DNA of 64,000 nt from an uncultured Alphaproteobacteria bacterium (GTDB lineage Bacteria; Pseudomonadota; Alphaproteobacteria; UBA8366; JADFVY01). Below are positions 25,744 to 34,196 of the stretch, piece after piece (the stretch's first letter is position 1; each line of letters opens with the position of its first letter). Below the pieces are notes generated by a model, which was given only the letters and a program-made list of their open reading frames with translations, ran no database searches and had not been told where the DNA came from. Location of the stretch: contig CAMYKU010000023.1 in assembly GCA_947259105.1 (NCBI GenBank), forward strand, positions 16,880 to 80,879, written 5' to 3'. The position numbers and the translations under genes were made by a program.

Positions 25744-27141
25744 ATGGACCCACTGCCGTTGACCTCTGCCCCCGACGGGATCGCGTGGCCCGCGGTCCCG
25801 GACGGATCCGGCGCGGCGATCCTGGCGATCCTGTTCCAGCTGGAGCAAACCCAGTGGTGGCCGGCCGAACGGCTGCGCGAGGCCCAGCACCGGCAGGTCG
25901 CCGCGCTGCTCGATCACACATGGCGGACCGTGCCCTGGTACCGGGATCGCCTCGCCAAGTCCGGTTACCAACCAGGTGCCCCGTTCTCACGCGACAGCTG
26001 GAGTCGCGTCCCGATCCTCACGCGGGCGGATGTGGTGTCGGCGGGAGACGCGCTGCTGAGCGTGATGGTCCCGGCCAGCCATGGCGGGCTTGGCGAGATC
26101 CATACCTCGGGGTCCACCGGCCGGCCCGTACGGGCGGTCCGCACCGAGCTCTGGGAGCTGTTCTGGCGCGCCTTCACCCTGCGCGATCATCTGTGGCACC
26201 GGCGTGACCTTTCCGGCAAGCTTGCCGTGATCCGCGAGTCGGGCGAAGGCAAGGCGCCATGGCCCGACGGGGCGGTCTCGGAAAGTTGGGGTGCGTCAAG
26301 CCGCGCAGTCGTCCGCACCGGCCCTTGCGTCAGCCTGAACATCCGCTGCAGCACGGAACAGCAGGTGGATTGGCTGCAGCGCATGGACCCGGACTATCTG
26401 CTGACCCACCCGACGGTGCTGCACGGGCTCGCCGCGCACTGTCTGGACAACGGAATATCGCTGCCGCGCCTCAAGCAGGTGGAGACGATCTCCGAGATCC
26501 TGCGGCCGGGCACGCGGTCCCTGTGCGAGCAGGCCTGGGGCGTTCCCGTCGTCGATACCTACAGCGCGCGGGAGGCGGGCTACCTTGCCCTGCAATGTCC
26601 CGAGCACGATCACTACCACGTACAGAGTGAGAGCGTCCTGGTCGAGGTGGTCGGATCCGACGGCGCCCCGGTGCCACCCGGCGAGGTGGGTCGGGTCGTT
26701 GTAACGCCCTTGCATAATTTCGCCATGCCGCTGATCCGGTACGAGATCGGCGATTACGCAGCGCCGGGCGACCCCTGTTCCTGCGGGCGGGGCCTGCCGG
26801 TCTTGCGGCGTATCCTCGGCCGCGAACAGAACATGCTGTGCCTGCCCGGCGGGCGCCGGATCTGGCCCCTCCTGTCCTCCTCAGACCTCGCCGGGATGCT
26901 CCGAATCGCGCCGATCCGGCAATATCAGTTCGTGCAGAAGACCTTCGAGACTATCGAACTGCGGCTGGTAACCGGCCGGCCTCTTACGGACCGCGAACAG
27001 ACCGCGCTTGGCAACTTCGTCCGCGACCGTTTCGGCCATCCATTCCAAGTGGATATCGTCCGCCTCGACGAAATCCCCAGGGGCGCGACCGACAAGTACC
27101 AGGATTTTGTCTCGGAGATTGGCGGCGAAGACGCGCCCTGA
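25744..27141 (+). CDS. Phenylacetate-CoA ligase-like adenylate-forming protein
   Basis: A 465-residue member of the PaaK/coenzyme F390 synthetase group. The N-terminus has AQHRQVAALLDHTWRTVPWYRDRL; the adenylation motif is EIHTSGSTGRPVRAVRTE; later DTYSAREAGYLALQCPEHDH and the Cys-rich LCSCGRGLP-type segment (PCSCGRGLPVLRRILGR), as in PaaK relatives with a structural zinc. Enzymes of this group activate a carboxylate, often with transfer to CoA or a partner. The closest family members are often in exopolysaccharide or unknown gene sets, so the substrate is open. ATG codons at 25666 and 25744 are in frame; I use the second. Its stop meets the stop of the convergent gene. Confidence 0.75.
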   Translation: MDPLPLTSAPDGIAWPAVPDGSGAAILAILFQLEQTQWWPAERLREAQHRQVAALLDHTWRTVPWYRDRLAKSGYQPGAPFSRDSWSRVPILTRADVVSAGDALLSVMVPASHGGLGEIHTSGSTGRPVRAVRTELWELFWRAFTLRDHLWHRRDLSGKLAVIRESGEGKAPWPDGAVSESWGASSRAVVRTGPCVSLNIRCSTEQQVDWLQRMDPDYLLTHPTVLHGLAAHCLDNGISLPRLKQVETISEILRPGTRSLCEQAWGVPVVDTYSAREAGYLALQCPEHDHYHVQSESVLVEVVGSDGAPVPPGEVGRVVVTPLHNFAMPLIRYEIGDYAAPGDPCSCGRGLPVLRRILGREQNMLCLPGGRRIWPLLSSSDLAGMLRIAPIRQYQFVQKTFETIELRLVTGRPLTDREQTALGNFVRDRFGHPFQVDIVRLDEIPRGATDKYQDFVSEIGGEDAP

Positions 27142-27858
27142 TCAGCCGACGATCTGCCAGTTGCCGTCGGGCTGACGGCAGGCGATGCCATAGGCTTCCT
27201 GCAGCTGGCCGCCGACCGTAACGGTCTGAATGAACTCGCGGCAATACCGCCCGTTTTGCGCATTGGTGCCTTCGCGGGTCGATCGCACAGAACCGGCCGC
27301 ACCGGTGTCGGGATTGTTCCAGTTGATCGTCGTGCCGACCGGCTCGGCGAGGGCATTGCTGGCGGCCGCCTCTGCGCAGGCGGCGTCCGTCGCGTCGAGA
27401 TGCGCGCCGACGGCGTTTCCGACGAACATCCCCATGAGCGTGCCAAGCGCCGTTGCGACCTGCTTGCCCTTGCCGTCACCGAATTGATAGCCGATCGCGG
27501 CACCGGTCACGCCGCCCAGGATCATCCCGACCGGCCTGTGCGAATCGCAAGCGACCCGTCGCGCCGGATGCGGCATCGGTACTGGAACGGGCGCGGGGGG
27601 ATAGATGATCAGCCCGCCTTCGGCGCCTTCGCCACCTTCGCCGCCCTCGCCGCCCTCGCCGTAATACTTCTTCTTCTTCTTTTCGTCGTGGATCTTGTAA
27701 AGGCGGAATCGGTCGCCGCTATCCGGCCCGGAGTCCCGTAAAAAAGCCGGCCGCAGAAACGCGGGCGAGATCGCGGTTCCCGCCATCAGCTGGCCGGCGA
27801 AGCTCGTTGTCGCCAGGGCACCGGCAAGCGTGGCGGTGGTAAGTCGCTTTAACACCAT
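27142..27858 (-). CDS. Exported glycine-zipper protein, 17 kDa antigen-like
   Basis: A 238-residue exported protein. A signal peptide (residues about 1-27) is followed by a charged stretch with five Lys and a Gly/Glu repeat (GEGG repeated), then VGMILGGVTGAAIGYQFGDGKGKQVATALGTLMGMFVG, a glycine-zipper region typical of the Rickettsia 17 kDa surface antigen family. The C-terminal half, with YCREFIQTVTVGGQLQEAYGIACRQPDGNWQIV, is the family's conserved end. No lipobox Cys is obvious, so it is not clearly a lipoprotein. It converges with the PaaK-like gene, the two stop codons being adjacent. Confidence 0.82.
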   Translation of the reverse strand: MVLKRLTTATLAGALATTSFAGQLMAGTAISPAFLRPAFLRDSGPDSGDRFRLYKIHDEKKKKKYYGEGGEGGEGGEGAEGGLIIYPPAPVPVPMPHPARRVACDSHRPVGMILGGVTGAAIGYQFGDGKGKQVATALGTLMGMFVGNAVGAHLDATDAACAEAAASNALAEPVGTTINWNNPDTGAAGSVRSTREGTNAQNGRYCREFIQTVTVGGQLQEAYGIACRQPDGNWQIVG

Positions 27859-28048
27859 ATCGGACCTCAATTACAAGCCATTGCGAGTCGTACCATAGGG
27901 CGGCGAACCTGAACGTGCGCTTAACGGGATTCCCGGTTCGCGGAGGGCCGGGACATCCGGCTTGCGCGGCCGGCCGGAAAAGGGCATTTTCCGTGCTCCC
28001 GCGGAAACCTGGATGGGATGCGCCGGCAGACGGACCGGAACGTTGGGT

Positions 28049-29674
28049 ATGAGCGACGGCAACGACAACCGCATTTATCTGTTCGATACGACGCTGCGCG
28101 ACGGTGCGCAGACCCAGGGCGTCGACTTCACGGTTGCCGACAAGGTGGCCATCGCCCGCGAACTGGACGAGCTGGGCATCGACTATATCGAGGGCGGCTG
28201 GCCCGGCGCGAACCCGACCGACGACTCATTCTTCCAGGATCCCCCGGATCTCGAGGCCGCGAAGCTGGTCGCCTTCGGCATGACGCGCCGGCCGGGCCGC
28301 AGCGCCGAAAACGATCCGGGGCTCGCCCCGTTGCTCAGCAGCAAGGCCGCGGCGGTCTGCCTCGTCGGCAAGAGCTGGGATTTCCACGTCGACGTGGCGC
28401 TGGAAATACCGCGCGACGAGAACGTCGCCATGATTGCCGAGTCCATGGCCCTGTCGAAGGCGCGAAAGGGCGAGGCGATGTACGACGCCGAGCATTTCTT
28501 CGACGGCTACAAGGCGAACGCGGACTATGCGCTGGAATGCATCAAGGCGGCGTATGACGCGGGCGCCCGCTGGATCGTGCTGTGCGATACCAATGGCGGG
28601 ACGCTGCCGCACGAGGTCGAGCGCATCGTCGGCGAGGTCGCCGCCCACGTTCCCGGCAGCCATATCGCCATCCACGCCCACAACGACACCGAAAACGCCG
28701 TCGCCAACAGTCTGGCCGCGGTGCGCGCCGGCGCGCGGCAGATCCAGGGCACGCTGAACGGGCTGGGCGAGCGCTGCGGCAACGCCAATCTCTGTTCGCT
28801 GATCCCGACGCTGGTGCTAAAGCTGGGGTACGAGACGGGCGTCACGGAGGACGGGCTGCGCCGGCTGACCCATGCCTCGCGGCTGCTGGACGAGCGGCTG
28901 AACCGCATGCCGAACCGGCACCAGGCCTATGTCGGCGAAGCCGCGTTCGCGCACAAGGGCGGGCTGCATGTCTCGGCGATCGCCAAGGACCCGGCGACGT
29001 ACGAGCATATCGACCCGGCCAGGGTCGGCAACCGGCGGCATGTCGTGGTCTCCGACCAGGCGGGACGGGCGAACGTGCTGGCCCGGCTGGTGGAGATCGG
29101 CGTGACGATGGACCCGAAGGACAAGCGCGTCGGCCGACTGGTCGAACTGGTCAAGGAGCGCGAGTTCGAGGGCTATTCCTACGATGGCGCAGAGGCGAGC
29201 TTCGAGCTGCTGGTCCGCAAACTGCTCGGCGAAGTGCCCGAATATTTCAAGCTGATCCGCTTCCGCGTCATGGACGACCGGCGCTGGAATGCGCGGGGCG
29301 AACTGGTCACCGAGTCCGAGGCGACCATCACCGTCGAAGCCGGCGGCGAGGAGATCATGACGGTGGCCGACGGCAACGGCCCGGTGAACGCGCTCGACAC
29401 CGCGCTGCGCAAGGCGCTGAAGCCGCTCTACCCGAGGCTCGAGGACATGCATCTGATCGACTACAAGGTGCGCATCCTGCCGCCCCGGGCCGATACGACG
29501 GGCACCGATGCGGTCACCCGCGTGATGATCGAGAGCACCAACGGCGCGGGTGAGCGCTGGTCGACGGTGGGCGTGTCGGCTAACATCATCGACGCCTCCT
29601 ACGGCGCGCTGCGCGACGCCATCTCCTACCGGCTCTACCGCGCAGGCGTTGGCAAGGCGGGTGGCGGCGCATGA
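28049..29674 (+). CDS. cimA: (R)-citramalate synthase
   Basis: A 541-residue enzyme of the isopropylmalate/homocitrate synthase family with the length and C-terminal domain of CimA. The catalytic barrel shows LFDTTLRDGAQTQGVDFTVADK near residue 12, IEGGWPGANPTDDSFF, and the metal-binding HAHNDTENAVANSLAAVRAG; GLGERCGNANL is also present. The C-terminal regulatory domain (residues about 360-540) is of the LeuA-dimer type. It condenses pyruvate and acetyl-CoA to citramalate, the entry to isoleucine synthesis without threonine. It overlaps the next gene by 4 bases. Some family members take other 2-oxo acids, which sequence alone does not exclude. Confidence 0.9.
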   Translation: MSDGNDNRIYLFDTTLRDGAQTQGVDFTVADKVAIARELDELGIDYIEGGWPGANPTDDSFFQDPPDLEAAKLVAFGMTRRPGRSAENDPGLAPLLSSKAAAVCLVGKSWDFHVDVALEIPRDENVAMIAESMALSKARKGEAMYDAEHFFDGYKANADYALECIKAAYDAGARWIVLCDTNGGTLPHEVERIVGEVAAHVPGSHIAIHAHNDTENAVANSLAAVRAGARQIQGTLNGLGERCGNANLCSLIPTLVLKLGYETGVTEDGLRRLTHASRLLDERLNRMPNRHQAYVGEAAFAHKGGLHVSAIAKDPATYEHIDPARVGNRRHVVVSDQAGRANVLARLVEIGVTMDPKDKRVGRLVELVKEREFEGYSYDGAEASFELLVRKLLGEVPEYFKLIRFRVMDDRRWNARGELVTESEATITVEAGGEEIMTVADGNGPVNALDTALRKALKPLYPRLEDMHLIDYKVRILPPRADTTGTDAVTRVMIESTNGAGERWSTVGVSANIIDASYGALRDAISYRLYRAGVGKAGGGA

Positions 29675-30414
29675 CCCGGTTCGTGGTCCTGCTTGCCGTG
29701 GCCGTGCTGTCCTGGGCGCCGGCCGGGCCGGCGCGGGCGCAGGCGGCGGATACGCCGCAGGCTGTTTACGACAGTTTCGAGGCGCTGCTCGGCACCCGCG
29801 AGCAGCGTGAGATCTATGCGTTGCCGCCGGAACGCTACTGGCGCGCCACCGGCCCGTTGCAGGTCCGGCTCGCGGGCGGGCGGAACTTCGGGCTGGCGCC
29901 GGCCCTGGTGGCGCTGGCGGACGAATTCGCCGACGTCGCGGGACTCGATATCGGTGTGCAGGCCTCGGAGATCGCCATGATGCCGGAGGCCGGCAAGGCC
30001 GGCGACCTCGCGATCCTCATCGTCGCGCGGCCGCTCGGCGCGGAGTTCGCGCAGGGGCTCGGGCTCGATGCGGAAATGCGCCGGCGCTTCGCCGACGGGC
30101 GCTGGCCGGCGCTGTTCCGGTTCCGCCGCGACGACCTTTCGCCGACCGGGCGCCGCAGCGGCATCGTGCTCGTCGCCGACGACCTGAAGCCCGCCGAGAT
30201 CGAGACCTTCCTGGTGCTGGCGATGGTCTGGACCATGGGCGGCGCGAGCATCGGCGACAACCTCGGCGAGATCGTCAGCATCTCCGGCCGTCCCCACCTG
30301 ACCGAGCGCGGCCGGCGGGTCTTCACCCTGATGTACGACCCCCAACTCGAACTGGCGCTGCCGCTCGACGAGACCCGCGCCACCGCGCGGGGCATCCTCG
30401 GCCTGGCGGACTGA
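29671..30414 (+). CDS. Unknown exported protein coupled to cimA
   Basis: A 247-residue protein with a signal peptide (residues about 1-23, VVLLAVAVLSWAPAGPARA) that I cannot assign with confidence. The mature part has FGLAPALVALADEFADVAGLDI, GDLAILIVARPL and, near the end, TERGRRVFTLMYDPQLELAL, which resembles the DUF2927 type of exported protein only weakly. The start ATG overlaps the cimA stop (ATGA), so it is translationally coupled to it. It appears to end the unit, since a stretch with possible insertion-sequence remains follows. Confidence 0.6.
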   Translation: MTRFVVLLAVAVLSWAPAGPARAQAADTPQAVYDSFEALLGTREQREIYALPPERYWRATGPLQVRLAGGRNFGLAPALVALADEFADVAGLDIGVQASEIAMMPEAGKAGDLAILIVARPLGAEFAQGLGLDAEMRRRFADGRWPALFRFRRDDLSPTGRRSGIVLVADDLKPAEIETFLVLAMVWTMGGASIGDNLGEIVSISGRPHLTERGRRVFTLMYDPQLELALPLDETRATARGILGLAD

Positions 30415-30470
30415 CTGGGCGACAGCATGTTGCCCCGGCATCCCCCCCACCCAACCCTCCCCCACCTGTA

Positions 30471-30545
30471 TGGACCGGGGAGATGGTGGACACCCGTTTG
30501 GGGACATGGTGGACGCATTTTTGTCATGGCGCATGTTTGAGATCA
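30471..30545. mobile_element. Possible insertion-sequence end fragment (IS481-like), remnant
   Basis: Between the cimA-linked gene and trmJ lie two nearly identical direct repeats, 30477-30492 and 30500-30515 (14 of 16 bases the same), of the form GGGGAGATGGTGGACA. Such GGTGGACA-type repeats are the outer part of some IS481-family ends in proteobacteria, as I recall. No transposase is present. The piece stops right at the start of trmJ, whose usual ATG is missing. This is a weak identification. Confidence 0.3.
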
Positions 30546-30549
30546 ACGG

Positions 30550-31275
30550 TTGCGAGGCGATGATATCATCCTCGTGCGCCCGCAGCTGGGTGAGAATATC
30601 GGTGCGGCGGCGCGCGCCATGCTGAACTGCGGGCTGACCGACCTGCGCATCGTCGCCCCGCGCGACGGCTGGCCGAATCCGCAGGCGGTGCGCGCGTCCT
30701 CCGGGGCCGACGCGGTGATCGAGAACGCCCGCATCTGCGGGACCACCGAAGAGGCCGTCGCCGGGTTGCAACGGGTCTTCGCCACCACGGCGCGGCCGCG
30801 CGACATGGTCAAGGCGGTGATGACGCCGGACGGCGCGGCGGCGGAGATGCGGCGTGTCAAGGCCGACGGGCAACGCTGCGGCGTGCTGTTCGGGGCCGAG
30901 CGCATGGGGCTGGAGAACGACGACGTGGTGCTGGCCGACACCGTCATCGAGGCGCCGCTGAACCCGGCCTACAAGTCGCTGAACCTGGCCCAGGCGGTAT
31001 TCCTGGTTTCCTGGTCGTGGTTCCGCCTTGCCGACGAAACGCCCGGGAGCCGCGTCGAGCTGGGCGCGACGCGCCCCGCGACCAAGGCGGAACTGCTCAA
31101 CTTCTTTGCCCGCCTCGAGGCCGCGCTCGACGAATGCGGCTTCCTGAAGCCGCCGGAAAAGCGCCCCGCCATGGTGCGCAACATCCGCAACATGTTCCAG
31201 CGCATGGCCCCGACCGAACAGGATCTGCGCACCCTGCACGGCATTGTGGCGGGGCTGTTAAAGCACAGGGGCTGA
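30550..31275 (+). CDS. TrmJ-type RNA 2'-O-methyltransferase (SpoU/TrmH class)
   Basis: A 241-residue SPOUT methyltransferase: IILVRPQLGENIGAAARAM and GLTDLRIVAPRDGWPNPQA near the start, VLFGAERMGLENDDV and NLAQAVFLVSWSW of the SAM-binding knot. The layout matches the TrmJ/LasT group, which methylates the 2'-O of tRNA position 32, or a related RNA methylase. The only start in frame is TTG at 30550, with an in-frame stop at 30538-30540 just upstream; the typical family N-terminus has one or two extra residues, so the original start may have been lost next to the insertion-sequence-like fragment. Expression may therefore be reduced. Confidence 0.82.
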   Translation: MRGDDIILVRPQLGENIGAAARAMLNCGLTDLRIVAPRDGWPNPQAVRASSGADAVIENARICGTTEEAVAGLQRVFATTARPRDMVKAVMTPDGAAAEMRRVKADGQRCGVLFGAERMGLENDDVVLADTVIEAPLNPAYKSLNLAQAVFLVSWSWFRLADETPGSRVELGATRPATKAELLNFFARLEAALDECGFLKPPEKRPAMVRNIRNMFQRMAPTEQDLRTLHGIVAGLLKHRG

Positions 31276-31311
31276 GGGTAGCGGGCGACCGCCCGGTTTC
31301 GGCGCTGCGTC

Positions 31312-32397
31312 TTACTCCGCCGGCGCCTGCGGCCCGTTGGTCGCGTTGCCGCCGCGCATTGCGCGGCTGCGATGGGCGTTCAGGTCGGCGACGATGTCGT
31401 CGGGGCGGCCGAGGTAGATGTCGGGGATGAGGAGAAGCGGCCCGCGAAACAGGATGCGGTTGGTCCACCGCCTGAGCCGGGAGAGCCGGGCGTCGTTTGG
31501 CACCTCGGCGGTGATGACGGTGGAGCCACCCGTCAGCCCGTGCCGAATCAGTCTGACCTCGGAAATGCGGAAAGGTGAAACCTCGTGCCACGACCAGGAG
31601 GTTTCCTTGCCGCGCCGCGCATGGGTCAGACCGCCATCGTCCAGTTTCAGGAAGTTGCCGGCCGTCGGGGTTGCCGGGGAAAGGAGATATCCCAGTGCGA
31701 TCGCCACGGCGGTCGCGAGGAACAGCAGCAGCAGCGCCACCATGGTCCAGCCGGAGGGGAAATCAATGAGAACCGAAAAAAGGAGCAGTGGGACGAATAA
31801 CAACGAAAGATATAAAGCGAACGGGTTTGCCCTCTCGATATCGATGAAATAGATCGTTTCCGTTCCCGCCGCGCCGGAGGCTTCCGAGACTTCTGCCTTG
31901 CCGCCAAGTGCGTGGCGTCGTGTTTCGTTGAGCTTCGCCACGATTTCCTCGAGCGGCATGTCGAATTGATCCGTAATCCGCTTTTCCAGTCGTCCCGGCG
32001 CCATCTGGAACCGGCGGGAGGCGATCTTGAAACCGCCATCGCCTTCGGGCGCCTCGAACCGGATAAAACGGCGCCCTTGACCGAGGCCGTATAACTTGAA
32101 GGTGGAAAGCTCGCTCCAGCGCCAGTGACTGTTCCGCCAGGTCAGGCCCCTGTCATCGAGCTGCAGATCACTGTAGAGGCCCAGCGCCCGTCCATGCCAA
32201 TCCACCAATTGCACTGCGTATCCGAACAGGAGAAAGGGAATTATGACCCGCATGACAAATGCGGCATTCTCCTGATCGGCATTGCGCAGATACACAAGAA
32301 ACACGATGACGATAAGGGCGGGAATAATTGCCAGCCCGATCCGGTTGGCCAGGACCGAGTTGCCGTGCGGCTTCACCTGGAAGGTAACGCTTTCCAT
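31312..32397 (-). CDS. Membrane protein with two copies of a helix-pair plus PH-like unit
   Basis: A 361-residue membrane protein I do not recognise as a named family. It is made of two similar halves, each with two membrane helices (residues about 18-37 and 44-65; then about 195-215 and 220-242), a beta-rich segment that looks PH-like (LYSDLQLDDRGLTWRNSHW; FLKLDDGGLTHARRGKETSW) and a closing amphipathic helix with the pattern PLEEIVAKLNETRRHAL or RPDDIVADLNAHRSRAM. The second gene (32413-33573) has the same two-half plan, so the unit occurs four times. Function is unknown. It is 15 bases downstream of its paralog on the same strand. Confidence 0.6.
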   Translation of the reverse strand: MESVTFQVKPHGNSVLANRIGLAIIPALIVIVFLVYLRNADQENAAFVMRVIIPFLLFGYAVQLVDWHGRALGLYSDLQLDDRGLTWRNSHWRWSELSTFKLYGLGQGRRFIRFEAPEGDGGFKIASRRFQMAPGRLEKRITDQFDMPLEEIVAKLNETRRHALGGKAEVSEASGAAGTETIYFIDIERANPFALYLSLLFVPLLLFSVLIDFPSGWTMVALLLLFLATAVAIALGYLLSPATPTAGNFLKLDDGGLTHARRGKETSWSWHEVSPFRISEVRLIRHGLTGGSTVITAEVPNDARLSRLRRWTNRILFRGPLLLIPDIYLGRPDDIVADLNAHRSRAMRGGNATNGPQAPAE

Positions 32398-32412
32398 GAT
32401 TACATCCTCCGT

Positions 32413-33573
32413 TCAGGCGGGTTGGTCCCCGCCGCCCAGCGCGCGCTCGCGGTAGGCATTCAGCGTCGCGGCGATCTCGTCGAGCGGCGTTTCGTACACA
32501 TCCTCGATGATGACCAGCGGGGGGTGCTTCGGCAGGCCATAGACGTAACGCACCAGATGCCATGCCCAGTCCTGGCCGGGCGCGGCGAAGGTGATGAAAC
32601 GGCGGCGGCCCATTAGAAGCTTCGATGATGCAAACTCCACCTTGAAGGCCGACAGATCGCCCCACGGCCAGCGGAGCGATTTGCCGGCGCGCGTATAGGC
32701 AAGGCCACTCGTGTCGAGGTGCAGATTGTTGGATTCCGGCCTGACCATGCGCTTCTGCAGAACCGCGGAGATTACGAACATCACGATCGTGAAGCCGAAG
32801 AACGCGGTGCCGGCCGGCCACAACTCGGGCCATGACTTGTCCTCATCGAGATAGATCAGGTAAGCGAGCGCGCCCACCAGCGGCAGCATCAGGGCGTAGA
32901 TCGCGTACTCGGCGATGCGAAGGCGGCGGTACATCACGGTCGATCTCTCGAAAACCACGGGTTCTCCGTCGGCAATGGCCGCATGTCCCCATGTCTGCCG
33001 CGTTTCCTCGCCTGCGCGCCTCACGCCAAGGGCCGCGGCGCGGTATTCGTTGATCCGCGCCGCCACCTCCTCGATCGGTGCCTCGTAGAAGTCGGGCAGG
33101 CGGATCGTCGCCCGCGACGACGACGCAAGCGCGTTGAGGCGCAGCAGGGCCAGGCGGTCCTTCCAGCCGAAGGTTCCCAAAACCGTCAATTTCGCCGTCT
33201 TCAACGCCATGCCGGTTTGCTCCACCTCGACCGATTCGAGAGCGCGCCAGGGCCATCTGCGGCGCCTGCCCATGAACGCGGTGGTCAACCCGACATCGTC
33301 GAGCAGCAGGAAGTTCCGGGCCGGCGACTTCCACACCAGGGACATGACGAACAACGTGCCGGACGCCGCGGCGGCCGCGAAATAGAGCCAGAACAGCTTG
33401 ATATCCTCGGCGACGCCATAGCTTTTGATCCACTCGGTTCCCGGCACTTCCAGCCAGCGCAAGCCGGTCCCGACCGTCATCAGGGCCGGGTAGAGAAACA
33501 ACGCGAACGACAGCAGAGAGAGAATGTCGAGGAACGGCGGGGACTTTGAGAACCTGTAGGTAACGGATTGCAT
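32413..33573 (-). CDS. Membrane protein, paralog with the same duplicated unit
   Basis: A 386-residue membrane protein with the same layout as its downstream neighbour: helices near residues 18-38 and 60-80, a PH-like strand segment (NFLLLDDVGLTTAFMGRRRR), a closing helix PIEEVAARINEYRAAALG; then helices near 218-238 and 248-268, a second PH-like segment (LHLDTSGLAYTRAGKSLRW) and a closing helix PLDEIAATLNAYRERALGGG. The start at 33573 opens directly into the sequence MQSVTYRF, similar to MESVTFQV of the neighbour. These are probably a coupled pair acting as a complex in the membrane. Some PH-like bacterial membrane proteins are involved in envelope lipid or stress functions, but nothing here proves it. 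Confidence 0.6.
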   Translation of the reverse strand: MQSVTYRFSKSPPFLDILSLLSFALFLYPALMTVGTGLRWLEVPGTEWIKSYGVAEDIKLFWLYFAAAAASGTLFVMSLVWKSPARNFLLLDDVGLTTAFMGRRRRWPWRALESVEVEQTGMALKTAKLTVLGTFGWKDRLALLRLNALASSSRATIRLPDFYEAPIEEVAARINEYRAAALGVRRAGEETRQTWGHAAIADGEPVVFERSTVMYRRLRIAEYAIYALMLPLVGALAYLIYLDEDKSWPELWPAGTAFFGFTIVMFVISAVLQKRMVRPESNNLHLDTSGLAYTRAGKSLRWPWGDLSAFKVEFASSKLLMGRRRFITFAAPGQDWAWHLVRYVYGLPKHPPLVIIEDVYETPLDEIAATLNAYRERALGGGDQPA

Positions 33574-33886
33574 GGTTTCACCCTTCGTCTGCGCGCAACG
33601 AAACCCGTCCGGCGCGGCTCTGCCGGATGCGGCAACAACTTTCCCCTGTTTCCTGACAGCCGAAAATGCCGGTGGAACGCTAAGATTTCTTTAATTCGGT
33701 GCAACTGTAGGGCGCACTCCGCGAGCGCCGGCGCGACCTGCGGGGCGACAACCAGGCCCGCCTCGGGCGGCTCAGGGCCAGTCGATTTGCTGGAACAGCA
33801 GGCGCAGGCGATGGCCGGGTCGGAGTCAACTGGGTCACCGGAACGTTTTCGGGCTACCGGTGGGGCATGGAAGTGAATTTCCGAGC
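33574..33886. other. Gap with a possible outer-membrane protein C-terminal fossil
   Basis: The plus-strand frame 33711-33881 reads as a short sequence ending GTFSGYRWGMEVNF, which looks like the last beta-strand of an outer-membrane protein (Trp, alternating hydrophobic residues, terminal Phe). The frame is open between a stop at 33708-33710 and a stop at 33927-33929 inside the palindromic repeat. It has no start and no full domain, so if real it is a degraded gene end. I see no other feature in this stretch. Confidence 0.25.
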
Positions 33887-34000
33887 GACCTCATACTTCG
33901 AGACGGCGCTGCGCGCCTCCTCAGCATGAGGGTTGCGCCATTGAGATTCTCTGAGCCTCATGCTGAGGAGGGCCGAAGGCCCGTCTCGAAGTATGAGGTC
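33887..34000. repeat. Inverted pair of palindromic repeats (REP-like)
   Basis: Two copies of one element face each other: 33887-33931 and 33956-34000. The outer 20 bases are perfect complements (33887-33906 with 33981-34000), and the inner 16 bases too (33916-33931 with 33956-33971); the middle GC stretches differ. Each copy is itself a partial palindrome, and the sequence with CCTCATGCTGAGGAG and GTCTCGAAGTATGAGG is of the kind common in alphaproteobacterial intergenic regions. It lies between the membrane protein pair and the rpsD promoter. Confidence 0.8.
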
Positions 34001-34031
34001 GCGCCGGCGCGAAAAAACCACCCCAAACCCT

Positions 34032-34059
34032 TTGACATCCGCCCCCTCATGCGTATATA
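34032..34059 (+). promoter_or_regulatory. Sigma-70-type promoter of rpsD
   Basis: TTGACA at 34032-34037 and TATATA at 34054-34059 are separated by 16 bases, close to the housekeeping consensus. Transcription would start near 34066, giving a leader of about 130 bases before the rpsD ATG. The leader could hold a ribosomal-protein S4 binding site but I cannot show this by eye. Confidence 0.65.
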
Positions 34060-34196
34060 AGCCCTTCGCTTTCCGGGAATGTGGGCCGGCGACTGGCCGA
34101 ATCCCCGCCCTCCATGGTCCAGCCTTCTATGGCTCGGGACCGCGGATGTGGACTACCGGACAAACACAACACCGACAGGATCGGGAACGAACGAAC

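Noticed and set aside
31282..31295. Small hairpin after trmJ as terminator
   Set aside because: Only six base pairs with a two-base loop and no T run; too weak to call in GC-rich DNA.
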